A stretch of DNA of 64,000 bases, taken from the NCBI RefSeq assembly GCF_000265245.1, contig NZ_AJKS02000014.1:21574-85573 (forward strand), in the 5' to 3' direction. Below the pieces are notes generated by a model, which worked only from the letters and a program-made list of their open reading frames with translations, was not told where the DNA came from and made no database searches. Every line of letters begins with the position of its first letter. Positions within the stretch are counted from its first letter, which is position 1. Of the stretch, positions 10,046-18,845 are shown piece after piece. The stretch is from Halomonas smyrnensis AAD6. Its GTDB lineage: Bacteria; Pseudomonadota; Gammaproteobacteria; Pseudomonadales; Halomonadaceae. The position numbers and the translations under genes were made by a program.

Positions 10046-10366
10046 TCACGCCCCCTGACACGCTCGACACAGGGTCGCATGCGGCACCGCCGCCAGGCGA
10101 CCCGCCTCGATCGGCTCGCCACAGCACTCGCACGCCTCGCCCCGACCCTCGCGGATCCGGGCCAGGGCATGGCGGACCTGGGACAGCTCGTCCTCGGCTT
10201 CCGCCTCCAGCGACGCCACCACCTCGTCGTCCCGTGTCTCCAGCGGCTGGTCCTCCATGTCCTTGTCCAGCGGACCGGCGCGACGCTCCCGGTGCTGACG
10301 GTATCGAGCCAGACGCGCCTCGAGCTCTTCCTTCAGCCGCTCCAGCGCGACTCTGCGATCGTTCAT
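10046..10366 (-). CDS. DksA/TraR-family zinc-finger protein
   Basis: This 106-aa protein has an N-terminal coiled-coil-like region rich in Arg/Glu/Leu and a C-terminal four-cysteine zinc finger (CECCGEPI...CRAC), the arrangement of DksA/TraR proteins that enter the RNA polymerase secondary channel. It is shorter than DksA (about 150 aa) and resembles the short YbiI/TraR type. The DXXDXA tip motif of true DksA is not obvious. The ATG at 10366 is preferred because GGAGGGGGGAG lies just upstream; an in-frame upstream ATG at 10447 lacks one. Confidence 0.85.
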   Translation of the reverse strand: MNDRRVALERLKEELEARLARYRQHRERRAGPLDKDMEDQPLETRDDEVVASLEAEAEDELSQVRHALARIREGRGEACECCGEPIEAGRLAAVPHATLCRACQGA

Positions 10367-10566
10367 CGTCTCCCCCCTCCTTCCTCCGCCCCCGGCCAGC
10401 CGGTCCCAGACGCGATAGCCGCTCGCCTCGGGATTCGCCGAGATCATGACGCCCCATTCACCCTTCCTTCAGCAGCCGTTTCACACCTCCGTCCTGGCGA
10501 GTATGGACGATATCGTCGCCGAGGCCTTTCACGCTCGCCTGCAGCACTCGCACCCCGCGCCATGAC

Positions 10567-10575
10567 TGGTAGAAT
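10567..10575 (+). promoter_or_regulatory. Extended -10 element upstream of dusA
   Basis: TGGTAGAAT (TGn plus TAGAAT, 10567-10575) is an extended -10 about 30 nt before dusA. No good -35 is visible at the expected distance, which is usual for extended -10 promoters. Confidence 0.5.
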
Positions 10576-10605
10576 ACGCGCTTCTCGACCGACCCCGTGA
10601 CGCCG

Positions 10606-11604
10606 ATGACCGATCTTGACCGCACCTTCTCCGTGGCCCCGATGATGGACTGGACGACCCGCGACTACCGCGCATTCGCCCGGACCCTGACGCGCCGCAC
10701 CCTGCTCTACACCGAGATGGTGACCACCGGCGCCATCCTGCACGGCAGCCCCCGAGAGCGCTTCCTCGGCTACGACGACGTGGAGCATCCGCTGGCCCTG
10801 CAGCTCGGCGGCAGCGACGCCGGCGCACTGGCCGAGTGCGCGGCGATCGCCGAGGCCTGGGGCTATGACGAGGTCAATCTCAACGTCGGCTGCCCCAGCG
10901 ACCGGGTACAGAACAACCTGATCGGCGCCTGCCTGATGGCCCATCCCGAGAAGGTGGCGGCGGCGGTGGCCGCGATGCGCGAGGCGGTGTCGATCCCGGT
11001 CACCGTGAAGTGTCGCATCGGCATCGACGACCAGGACGAGGACGCCGACCTGGCGCACTTCATCGAGCAGGTCGCCGACGCCGGCTGCGAGGTGTTCACC
11101 GTGCATGCCCGCAAGGCCTGGCTGGAGGGGCTGTCGCCGAAGGAGAACCGCGACGTGCCGCCGCTCAACTACGGCCGCGTGCATCGCCTCAAGCAGCAGC
11201 GCCCCGACCTGCACATCGGCATCAACGGCGGCATCAAGACGCTCGACGAGTGCCAGGCCCAGCTCGAGCACGTGGACAGCGTGATGGTCGGCCGCGAGGC
11301 CTACCAGAACCCCTGGCTGCTGGCCGACGTCGACCGTCGCCTCTACGGCGAGGACGGCCCCGCGGCGGATCGCCATGCCGCCGCCGAGGCCTTGCGCCCC
11401 TACATCGCCCGCCGGCTCGAGGAAGGCGCGAGGCTCAACCACATGACCCGCCACCTGCTCGGCCTGTTCCAGGGCTGCCCGGGCGGGCGCAAGTTCCGCC
11501 GCCATCTCTCGGAGCATGCCCACCGCGAGGGCGCCGGCCTCGCGGTGTTCGACGACGCCCTGGGCCTGGTGCCCCGGCCGCAGGAGACCAGCCTGGCCGG
11601 CTGA
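10606..11604 (+). CDS. dusA: tRNA-dihydrouridine(20/20a) synthase DusA
   Basis: This flavoenzyme (332 aa) reduces uridine 20/20a in the tRNA D-loop. The N-terminal SVAPMMDWTTRDYR and LLYTEMVTTGAILHG segments are diagnostic of DusA rather than DusB/DusC. LNVGCPSDRVQ contains the catalytic cysteine, and the TIM-barrel FMN-binding GINGGI and VMVGREAYQNPW motifs follow. The start is ATG 10606 or GTG 10597; neither has a good ribosome site, and I chose the ATG. Its only close neighbours are divergent or convergent, so it is probably monocistronic. Confidence 0.93.
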   Translation: MTDLDRTFSVAPMMDWTTRDYRAFARTLTRRTLLYTEMVTTGAILHGSPRERFLGYDDVEHPLALQLGGSDAGALAECAAIAEAWGYDEVNLNVGCPSDRVQNNLIGACLMAHPEKVAAAVAAMREAVSIPVTVKCRIGIDDQDEDADLAHFIEQVADAGCEVFTVHARKAWLEGLSPKENRDVPPLNYGRVHRLKQQRPDLHIGINGGIKTLDECQAQLEHVDSVMVGREAYQNPWLLADVDRRLYGEDGPAADRHAAAEALRPYIARRLEEGARLNHMTRHLLGLFQGCPGGRKFRRHLSEHAHREGAGLAVFDDALGLVPRPQETSLAG

Positions 11605-11626
11605 GCCGTCCGTCGGCGGTAACGCG

Positions 11627-12658
11627 TCAGTACAGGGCGTCGGGGGGCGGCTCGAGGCTCGACTGGAAGCTCTCGACGGCGCTCTCGGCCTCCTCGATCG
11701 CATCGAAGCGGGCGATGTGGAACAGCGCCTCGCCCTCGTTGGCCAGCGGCAGGCGGCTCATGCCGATCACGATGCCGTCGGCCACGGCCCGCACCTCGCC
11801 CTCGGCGTTGCCGAAGGGATCGGCCACCCGCCCCAGCAGCTCCCCCGCCGCCACCCGGGCACCGAGGCGCACCTGCGGTCGCAGGATGCCGTCGATCGGC
11901 GCCCGCGCCCAGCTCGAGCCACCCGCCACCTCGGCGGCGGGCGGCGGACGGCGGCGCTTCTCTCCCCCGAGCATGCCGAGCCGGCGCATCACCCGCAGCA
12001 CGCCGCGCACGCCCGGCGTGATCGCCCACTCGTCGAAGCGCAGCGCCTCGCCGGCCTCGTAGGTCAGCACCGGAATGTCGCGGCTCTCGGCGTAGTGGCG
12101 CAGGCTGCCGTCGCGCAGCTCGGCGTTGAGGATCACCGGCGCACCGAAGGCATCGGCCATGCGTTCGGTCTCGCTGCCGGGCGTCAGCCGGGCGCGAATC
12201 TGTGGCAGGTTGGTGCGATGCAGGGCACCGGTATGCAGATCGATGATATGGGTGGCCTGGTCGACGATCTGCTCGCGGAACAGCGCCGCGATCCGGCTGC
12301 CCAGCGACCCCGACTCGCTGCCCGGGAAGCAGCGGTTGAGGTCGCGACGGTCGGGCAGGTAGCGGCTGTGCTGGACGAAGCCGAAGACGTTGACGATCGG
12401 CACGCCGATCAGGGTCCCGCGCAGCCCCTTCAGCTGCCGCGAGCGCAGCAGCCGGCGCACGATCTCCACGCCGTTGATCTCGTCGCCGTGAATGCCGCCG
12501 CAGACCAGCATCACCGGCCCCGGCTGGCGGCCGTGGACCACCTCCACCGGAATGTACAAGGGCGCATGGGTATAGAGCCGGGCTGCCGGCACGTCGATCT
12601 GCTGGCGCGTGCCCGGCGCCACCCGGACGTCGGCGAGCTCGAAGGGAGCGCGAGCCAT
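11627..12658 (-). CDS. Succinylglutamate desuccinylase/aspartoacylase family protein
   Basis: This 343-aa zinc-dependent deacylase belongs to the AstE/AspA branch of the M14 fold. GGIHGDEINGVE contains the HxxE zinc ligands, and IIDLHTGALHRTNLPQ supplies the third His. The C-terminal about 90 residues (from PIDGILRPQV on) resemble the biotinyl/lipoyl-like beta domain often found at the end of this subgroup. GGAG lies 9 nt before the ATG at 12658. No arginine-succinyltransferase pathway genes are nearby, so a role in that pathway is unlikely, and the substrate is unknown. Confidence 0.85.
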   Translation of the reverse strand: MARAPFELADVRVAPGTRQQIDVPAARLYTHAPLYIPVEVVHGRQPGPVMLVCGGIHGDEINGVEIVRRLLRSRQLKGLRGTLIGVPIVNVFGFVQHSRYLPDRRDLNRCFPGSESGSLGSRIAALFREQIVDQATHIIDLHTGALHRTNLPQIRARLTPGSETERMADAFGAPVILNAELRDGSLRHYAESRDIPVLTYEAGEALRFDEWAITPGVRGVLRVMRRLGMLGGEKRRRPPPAAEVAGGSSWARAPIDGILRPQVRLGARVAAGELLGRVADPFGNAEGEVRAVADGIVIGMSRLPLANEGEALFHIARFDAIEEAESAVESFQSSLEPPPDALY

Positions 12659-12737
12659 GAGGCGATCTCCTGAAATAAGCGCCGTCTCATATTCACGCAT
12701 CCCGGCGGGCGCCTCAAGCGATCCCGGACCAACGTAG

Positions 12738-12757
12738 CATTCACCGATGAATGTAAA
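12738..12757. promoter_or_regulatory. Probable operator in the tetR promoter
   Basis: CATTCA-CCGA-TGAATG (12738-12753) is a 6-bp-arm palindrome continuing into TGAATGTAAA. It lies just before a TAGAAT -10 (12775-12780), so a bound repressor would cover the -35 region. TGAATGTA is also present upstream of acrA and tolC and in the E. coli AcrR operator, which suggests autorepression. Confidence 0.6.
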
Positions 12758-12812
12758 CCGACCCCCTCATTGGGTAGAATGGCGGCCTACCCACTCGGAG
12801 TCGATCAACACC

Positions 12813-13436
12813 ATGGCCAGACGCACCAAGGCCGAAGCCGAAGCCACCCGCGTGGCCCTGCTCGATGCCGCCGAGGAAGTGTTCTTCGAGAAAGGGGTGG
12901 CGCGCACCTCGCTGGAGCAGATCGCCCGCCACGCCGGCATGACCCGCGGCGCCGTCTACTGGCACTTCCGCAACAAGGCCGACCTGTTCCATGCCATGCT
13001 CGACCGGGTGCGCATGCCGTTCGAGGAGCTGGTGGCGGAGAGCGAGGCCGATGTCGCCCAGCCGCTGGAAGCCATTCGCCTGGGCTACCAGCAGGGCGTT
13101 CGGCGCCTGGAACAGCCGCGGCACCGCCGGGTTCACGCCATCCTGCTGCACCGCTGCGAGTTCTTCAGCGATATCGACCCCCAGGCCATGCAGGCCGAGA
13201 TGGCCAGCGAATGCCTGGACGCCCTGCTCGGCTACTTCCGCGCCGCCCGCGAACTCGGCCAGCTGCGCGACGACATCAGCCCCGAGCTCGCCACCCGCCT
13301 GCTGCAGGCCACCCTGAGCGGGCTCTACCACGACTGGCTGCGCGACACCGAAGCCTTCTCGCTGTTCGAACGCAGCACCGAGCTGGTCGACACCCAGCTG
13401 GCCCTGATCAGCCAGCCGGCCGACGCCTCACGCTGA
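12813..13436 (+). CDS. TetR/AcrR-family efflux repressor
   Basis: The 207-aa protein opens MARRTKAEAEATR and has the AcrR/TtgR-type helix-turn-helix (TSLEQIARHAGMTRGAVYWHFRNKADLF, residues about 30-58) followed by an all-helical ligand-binding domain with the pattern typical of multidrug-pump repressors. GGAG is 12 nt before the ATG at 12813; an upstream in-frame ATG at 12747 overlaps the operator and is rejected. It lies close to the tolC-acrA-acrB genes on the opposite strand and shares an operator motif with them, so it is the likely local repressor. Confidence 0.9.
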   Translation: MARRTKAEAEATRVALLDAAEEVFFEKGVARTSLEQIARHAGMTRGAVYWHFRNKADLFHAMLDRVRMPFEELVAESEADVAQPLEAIRLGYQQGVRRLEQPRHRRVHAILLHRCEFFSDIDPQAMQAEMASECLDALLGYFRAARELGQLRDDISPELATRLLQATLSGLYHDWLRDTEAFSLFERSTELVDTQLALISQPADASR

Positions 13437-14129
13437 AGGATGCGAGCCGTTGTGGCCGCTCCCGCCGTGCATCGGCCCCTCGTGACGCTCCAGCAGATGC
13501 AGCCGCACCAGCCGCGTCCGCGCATCCAGGTAGTGCTCCTCCCGCACTGAACGATAGGCCTCCTGCCCCGCCAGATACTTGACCAGCACGCGCACCTCGC
13601 CGACCCGCGGCCGGTTGTCGGCCTTGCCCCGCAGACGCACCTCACGGGCGGGATCGTCGTCCATCACCGCGGTGGCCCCCTCGCCATCGACCGAGGTGAC
13701 GCGGACCCGCTCGCCCAGCAGGCAGCGCTTCGACAGCGCCGGATGACGATGCAGGCGGCGATGCAGCCGACGACACAGCGCCGCGGCCAACGGCGAGGCC
13801 AGCGCGAACGCCGCCCAGATCACCGCCAGGCCGAGCGGCACGCGGAAGAAGCCCAGCGGCAGCGGCCCCAGTAGCGCCAGTTCGGCGGCCAGCGCCAGCG
13901 CCGCGGCCAGCACGATCAGCGCACTGAGCGCCATCGAGGCCGGCACGCCGGCGAAGCCCAGCGACACCAGGGCACTGGCCAGGGTGTCGTTGCGCAGGCT
14001 GTCGTGCTCGAACAGCTCCACCGGCGCCAGGCGCAGCAGCACCAGCAGCCAGTAGACGACCGTCAGCGCCAGCAGCGCCGTGAAGAAGATGAGCGGAAAG
14101 CTCAAGGCAAGCGAGACGATGGCATCCAT
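13428..14129 (-). CDS. Membrane protein with C-terminal OB-fold-like domain (YqiJ/NfeD-like)
   Basis: The N-terminal about 120 residues of this 233-aa protein contain three or four hydrophobic helices. The C-terminal part (from about residue 135, LGERVRVTSVDGEGATAVMDDDPAREVRLRG) looks like the small beta barrel found in YqiJ/NfeD proteins. Those usually partner with a flotillin-type SPFH protein, but none is present here. GGAGGAG precedes the ATG at 14129. It is convergent with and overlaps the tetR 3' end by 9 nt. The family assignment is tentative. Confidence 0.6.
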   Translation of the reverse strand: MDAIVSLALSFPLIFFTALLALTVVYWLLVLLRLAPVELFEHDSLRNDTLASALVSLGFAGVPASMALSALIVLAAALALAAELALLGPLPLGFFRVPLGLAVIWAAFALASPLAAALCRRLHRRLHRHPALSKRCLLGERVRVTSVDGEGATAVMDDDPAREVRLRGKADNRPRVGEVRVLVKYLAGQEAYRSVREEHYLDARTRLVRLHLLERHEGPMHGGSGHNGSHPSA

Positions 14130-14252
14130 GGCGGCTCCTCCATCCGGCCGATTAGCCGGCAAAGCGTTCTGATGCCTTCAGCGTAGCGCCCCCTCGTGGG
14201 GCACAGTGCACCACTTTGGTCGCAGATCGACGTTTCCCTGACCCAACGCAAA

Positions 14253-14284
14253 CGGGCACCGCCTCCCGAAGGAGACGGTGCCCG
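14253..14284 (-). terminator. Terminator-like hairpin after acrB
   Basis: A 14-bp stem with one mismatch (14253-14266 with 14271-14284, loop CGAA) is followed on the minus strand by TTT. It begins 22 nt after the acrB stop. Confidence 0.7.
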
Positions 14285-14305
14285 TGTCGGGGCGAGACGC
14301 AACCG

Positions 14306-17300
14306 TTAGCGGGTCGCGCCCTGCTCCTGCGCCGAATGCTCGGCGCGCTCGCCGCCCGTCTTGCGCCTCAGCCAGTCGGTGACGCCGGCGATCATGGCGT
14401 AGAAGGTCGGCACGAACAGGCTGCCGAGGATCGCCACCGAGGCCATGCCCATCGCCACCGTGGTACCGATGTGCTGGCTGCTGGTGTCACTCGCCCCGGT
14501 CGCCATGGCCAGCGGCAGGGTGCCGAAGATGAACGCCAGCGAGGTCATCACGATCGGCCGGAAACGCAGCTCCGCGGCGGTGATGGCCGCCTCGCGAAGG
14601 GTCTTGCCCATCTCGCGGCGCTGCAGCTCGGCGAACTCGACGATCAGGATGGCGTTCTTGGCCGCCAGGCCGACCACCACCAGCATGCCGATCTGCACAT
14701 AGACGCTGGTATCCAGCGAGCGCAGCGCGATGCCGCCGATGCCCCCCAGGAAGGCGAAGGGCGTGGCCGTGAGTACCGCCAGCGGCAGCGACCAGCTCTC
14801 GTACTGGGCGGCGAGGATCAAGAACACCATCAGCAGGCCGAAGACGATGGCCAGGGTCGCCGCGCTGCCCGCCTCGCTCTCCTGATAGGCGGTGCCGGTC
14901 CAGCCCATGCCCCAGCCGTCGCCGAGCTCCTCGTCGACGATCTGCTCCATGGCATCGATCGCCTGGCCGGAGCTGTAGCCCGGCGCCGGACCGCCCTGGA
15001 ACTGGGCCCCGGGATAGACGCCGAAGCGTGTCACCACCGCCGGCGCCACCTGGCGCTCCAGGGTCACGAACTCGGACAGCGGGATCCGCTCGCCGTCGCC
15101 GCCGCGCACGAAGATGTTGTTGATGTCGTCCGGCGTGTCGCGATACTCGTCCTCGTTCTGCAGGTAGACCTGGAAGTTGCGGCCCTTGTAGCTGAAGTAG
15201 TTGACGAAACCGTTGCCGAAGGTATTACCCAGGGTCGAGTTCAGCGCCTCCAGCGACACGCCGTAGCTCAGCGCCTTCTGCTGATCGATCTCGGCGCTGA
15301 AGGACGGCACATTGACGTTGAAGGTGGTGAACACCCGGTTCAGCACGGGGTTCTGGCCGGCCGCCTGCATGACCTTGAGCGAGGCCTGGTAGAGCTCCTC
15401 GGGCGTCGCGCCGTCATAGGACTGCAGGTAGCCGGTGAAGCCGCCGGTGGTCGACAGGCCGATGATCGGCGGCATGTTGAAGGCCATCGCCGAGCCGCCC
15501 GGCGTCTTCGCACCGAGCCCCATGATCTGGCCGATCAGGTCGGTGGCCGTGATGTCACGCTCTTCCCAGGGCTCCATGGTGACGAAGATCACCCCGCGGG
15601 CGGTGTTCACCGAGCTGGTCAGCATGTCGTAGCCCGCCACCGAGGTGGCGTACTTCACGCCCGGAATCTCCTGGATGGACGCGCTGAGCTCGCTCATGTA
15701 GGTCCGGGTCCGCTCCAGCGAGGCCGAGTCCGGCAGCTGCACGGAGGTGATCACGATGCCCTGATCGGTCTCGGGGACCAGCGTCGAGGGCGTGCTCTGG
15801 TAGAGCCACCAGGAACCGGCACCCACCAGGGCGGTCAGCAGCAGCGCCAGTCCCCAGAACCGCACCAGCTTCTTCACCACCCACATGTAGACGGCGGTGG
15901 TGCCGGCGAAGAAGCGGTCGAACAGGCGCAGCGGCGTGCGCACCGCGCGGCGGAAGGCCGTTTCCCTGGTGTGCAGGTCGTGCTTGATGAAGATCGCGGA
16001 CAGCGCCGGGGTGAAGGTCAGCGCCATCAGCGCCGAGAAGGCGACCGAGACGGCCACGGTCAGCGCGAACTGCTGGTAGATCTGGCCGCTGAAGCCGCCC
16101 AGGAAGGCCACCGGCACGAACACCGCCGCCATGATCAGCGAGGTGGCGATGACCGGGCCACCGACCTCACGCATGGCCTGGACGGTGGCCTGCAGGACGG
16201 TGGTGTCCTCGTCCTCGCCGAGCACCCGCTCGACGTTCTCCACCACCAGGATGGCGTCGTCGACCACGATGCCGATGGAGAGCACCAGGGCGAATAGCGT
16301 CAGCAGGTTGATGGAGAAGCCGAAGATGTAGAAGCCGGCGAAGGTCGCCAGCACCGAGACCGGCACCACCGACATGGCGATCACCGTGAAGCGCCAGTTC
16401 TGCAGGAAGATGAACAGGATCACGCCGACGATCAGGAACGCCTCGATGAAGGTGTGAAACACGGTCTCCACCGAGGCGTCGATGAACAGCGTCGTGTCGT
16501 AGGGCGTGGCGTACTCGAGCCCCGGCGGGAAGCGGCCGGACAGCTCTTCCATCTTCGCCTTGACCGCGTTGGCCGTCTCCAGGGCATTGGCCCCGGGCTG
16601 CTGGGTGATCATGATCGGCGCCATGGTGCCGCCGTTGAGCTGCGCATCGACGCCGTAGGACGAGGCCCCCAGCTCGATGCGGGCCACGTCGTCCAGCCGC
16701 AGGGCCGAACCGTCGGGATTGGTGCGCAGGAAGATGTCGCGGAAGTCGTCGACGCTGCTCAGGCGGCCGCCGGCGGTGATGGTGTAGGTGAAGGCCCGCG
16801 CCTCGTCCTGGGGGGTCGACGCCAGGCTACCGGCCGACACCTCGGTGTTCTGGGCGCGGATCGCGCTGGCCACCTCGGACGGGGTCAGGTCGTACTGCGC
16901 CAGCTTGTCGGGATTCATCCAGACCCGCATGGCAAAGTCGCCGCCCCCCAGCACCTCGGCACCGCCGACGCCGGGCACCTGGCGCAGCTCGTCGAGGATG
17001 TTGAGGGAGGCGTAGTTCTGCATGTAGATCTTGCCGTAGTCGTCCTCCGGGGAGAGCAACGACACCACCATCAGGATCGAGCTGGACTCCAGCTCCACCG
17101 TCACGCCCTGTTCCTGCACCGCCTCGGGCAGCTGCGAGAGCGCGCCCTGCACCCGGTTGTTGACGTTGATGGTGTTGATGTCGCCATCGGAGCCGATGTC
17201 GAACGACACGCTCAGGCTCATCGTGCCGTTGTCGGCACTGGTCGAGGTCATGTACAGCATGTCCTCGACGCCATTGATGGCCTCCGCCAGGGGCGCGGCC

Positions 17301-17488
17301 ACGGTCTGGGCCACGGTCTCGGCGTCGGCCCCCGGGAAGGTGGCGTTGACCGAGACCGTGGGCGGCACCACGCTGGGGTACTGCTCGATCGGCAGCACCC
17401 GCATGCTCATCAGGCCGACCACCGTGAGGATGATCGCCAACACCGACGCGAAGATCGGTCGCTTGATGAAGAAGTTGGAGAAATTCAT
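14306..17488 (-). CDS. acrB: RND multidrug efflux inner-membrane transporter (HAE1)
   Basis: This 1060-aa proton-driven pump has the AcrB/MexB layout: a first transmembrane helix beginning FFIKRPIFASVLAI, two large periplasmic loops and two sets of membrane helices. The TM4 segment FALVLSIGIVVDDAILVVENVER contains the paired Asp residues of the proton relay, and AILIVEFAEL and FGTLPLAMATGA are typical C-terminal motifs. The start codon overlaps the acrA stop by 4 nt (ATGA), so the two are translationally coupled. Substrates cannot be read from sequence. Confidence 0.96.
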   Translation of the reverse strand: MNFSNFFIKRPIFASVLAIILTVVGLMSMRVLPIEQYPSVVPPTVSVNATFPGADAETVAQTVAAPLAEAINGVEDMLYMTSTSADNGTMSLSVSFDIGSDGDINTINVNNRVQGALSQLPEAVQEQGVTVELESSSILMVVSLLSPEDDYGKIYMQNYASLNILDELRQVPGVGGAEVLGGGDFAMRVWMNPDKLAQYDLTPSEVASAIRAQNTEVSAGSLASTPQDEARAFTYTITAGGRLSSVDDFRDIFLRTNPDGSALRLDDVARIELGASSYGVDAQLNGGTMAPIMITQQPGANALETANAVKAKMEELSGRFPPGLEYATPYDTTLFIDASVETVFHTFIEAFLIVGVILFIFLQNWRFTVIAMSVVPVSVLATFAGFYIFGFSINLLTLFALVLSIGIVVDDAILVVENVERVLGEDEDTTVLQATVQAMREVGGPVIATSLIMAAVFVPVAFLGGFSGQIYQQFALTVAVSVAFSALMALTFTPALSAIFIKHDLHTRETAFRRAVRTPLRLFDRFFAGTTAVYMWVVKKLVRFWGLALLLTALVGAGSWWLYQSTPSTLVPETDQGIVITSVQLPDSASLERTRTYMSELSASIQEIPGVKYATSVAGYDMLTSSVNTARGVIFVTMEPWEERDITATDLIGQIMGLGAKTPGGSAMAFNMPPIIGLSTTGGFTGYLQSYDGATPEELYQASLKVMQAAGQNPVLNRVFTTFNVNVPSFSAEIDQQKALSYGVSLEALNSTLGNTFGNGFVNYFSYKGRNFQVYLQNEDEYRDTPDDINNIFVRGGDGERIPLSEFVTLERQVAPAVVTRFGVYPGAQFQGGPAPGYSSGQAIDAMEQIVDEELGDGWGMGWTGTAYQESEAGSAATLAIVFGLLMVFLILAAQYESWSLPLAVLTATPFAFLGGIGGIALRSLDTSVYVQIGMLVVVGLAAKNAILIVEFAELQRREMGKTLREAAITAAELRFRPIVMTSLAFIFGTLPLAMATGASDTSSQHIGTTVAMGMASVAILGSLFVPTFYAMIAGVTDWLRRKTGGERAEHSAQEQGATR

Positions 17489-18753
17489 TCCGCCGCGTCC
17501 TCTTCGGCCGGCGAGGCGCGTTCGGCGGCGGGCGCGCTATCGCTGCCCTGTGCCGAGCCCTGCCCCTGGCCGGATGGCTGGCCCTGGGTCTGCCCGGTGG
17601 CCTTTGCGATCAGCGCCTGGGCATCGCCGTCGAACGGCTGCGGTGCGATCGGCGTGCCGGGCTCGACGCCGGCCGGATCGCCGACCATCACCCGATCACC
17701 CGGCTCCACGCCGCCTTTCAGGATCTGCCAGGGGCCGGCCAGCTCGCCGAGCTCCACGGTGCGGGCACGCGCCACGTCGTCCTCGTCGAGCACGAACACC
17801 TGGGGCCCCATCAGGCCCTGGCCCACCGCGATTTCCGGCACCGCCAGCACCTCGAAGCGCTTCAGGCCCGCCAGACGAACGCGCACGAACTGCCCCGGCA
17901 GCACCTTGCCTTCGGGATTGTCGAAGGAGGCCTTGGCCTGCACGGTGCTGGTCTGCTCGTCGACCCGCGAGCCGAGGAATTCCAGGTGCCCTTCGAGGGT
18001 GTCGTTGGCGCCCGGCAGCGTCAGGCGGGCCGCGATCTGGCCGGGCTCTTGGTCGCCGAGCTGGCGACGCAGCGTGAAGGCGTCCTGCTGGGGCAGCTGG
18101 AAGCGCACCTCGAGCGGGTCCACCGGCGTGATGGTGGCAAGCTCGGTACCGGAGCTGACCAGGTTGCCCACGTTGACCTCGCTGAGGCTGATCGCGCCGC
18201 CGACCGGGGCCGTGACGTCGGCGTAGTCCAGATCGATACGCGCGCTGGCCAGCGCGGCCTCGGCCTGGGCCACGCTGGCACGCGCGACGTTGAGGTCGGC
18301 CTGGGCCTGGTCGGCCTGCTGGCGGCTCACGGAGTTCTGGTTGAGCAGCCGCTGATAGCGGCTGGCATCGCGCTGGGCGCGGGCCTCTTCCGCCTGGGCG
18401 CTGGCCAGGTCGGCCTCGCGCTGGGACACCGTGGCCTGATAGACGTCCGGTTCGATGGCGAAGAGGCTGTCGCCCTTCTCCACGATGTCGCCGGGCTCGA
18501 AGAGACGCTCCTCGAGCACGCCGGTGACACGGGCCACCAGCGTCACCTCGGTATCGCTGCGCAGCTGGGCTGGATAGGACTTGTCCAGCGGAATGTCCTG
18601 GGGCGCCAGCGTCGTCACCGGCTTCGGCTGCGGCGGGGTCTCGCCGCCACCGGCCTGCTGCTGGGCCGCCTCGTCCTGACCGCAGGCGGACAGCAACAGC
18701 CCAGCCGCCAGTGCCAACAGCCCTGCACGACTGCGTCGAAGTGTTGTATTCAT
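17485..18753 (-). CDS. acrA: RND efflux periplasmic adaptor (lipoprotein)
   Basis: The 422-aa membrane-fusion protein has a lipoprotein signal with lipobox LLLSAC, a lipoyl half-motif (LVARVTGVLEERLFEPGDIVEKGDSLF), a coiled-coil hairpin rich in Ala/Gln/Glu, the second lipoyl half (VTAPVGGAISLSEVNVGNLV) and beta-barrel domains. The C-terminal about 45 residues are Gln/Gly/Ser/Ala-rich and look disordered. It joins the RND pump to the TolC-like channel. A 92-nt gap from the tolC homologue contains its own palindromic operator. Confidence 0.96.
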   Translation of the reverse strand: MNTTLRRSRAGLLALAAGLLLSACGQDEAAQQQAGGGETPPQPKPVTTLAPQDIPLDKSYPAQLRSDTEVTLVARVTGVLEERLFEPGDIVEKGDSLFAIEPDVYQATVSQREADLASAQAEEARAQRDASRYQRLLNQNSVSRQQADQAQADLNVARASVAQAEAALASARIDLDYADVTAPVGGAISLSEVNVGNLVSSGTELATITPVDPLEVRFQLPQQDAFTLRRQLGDQEPGQIAARLTLPGANDTLEGHLEFLGSRVDEQTSTVQAKASFDNPEGKVLPGQFVRVRLAGLKRFEVLAVPEIAVGQGLMGPQVFVLDEDDVARARTVELGELAGPWQILKGGVEPGDRVMVGDPAGVEPGTPIAPQPFDGDAQALIAKATGQTQGQPSGQGQGSAQGSDSAPAAERASPAEEDAAE

Positions 18754-18799
18754 GCCTGATTCTCGTTAAGGGATCGAACGTCGAAGGGGGTTCGCACGA

Positions 18800-18831
18800 C
18801 AGGCGTGAATATAAACATACATTCACGCCTG
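18800..18831. promoter_or_regulatory. Palindromic operator in the acrAB promoter
   Basis: CAGGCGTGAAT and ATTCACGCCTG form a perfect 11-bp inverted repeat around a 10-nt AT-rich centre (18811-18820). The minus strand of the centre and right arm reads TGAATGTATG, as in the E. coli AcrR operator. A possible -10 TATATT (18813-18808, minus) lies within it, with a poor -35 TTACGT 19 bp away. Repressor binding would block acrAB initiation. Confidence 0.72.
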
Positions 18832-18845
18832 TACGTAAGTGGATC

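Noticed and set aside
14216..16297. Long plus-strand open frame antisense to acrB
   Set aside because: Composition is His/Arg/Gly-rich without motifs, while the opposite strand encodes an unmistakable RND pump.
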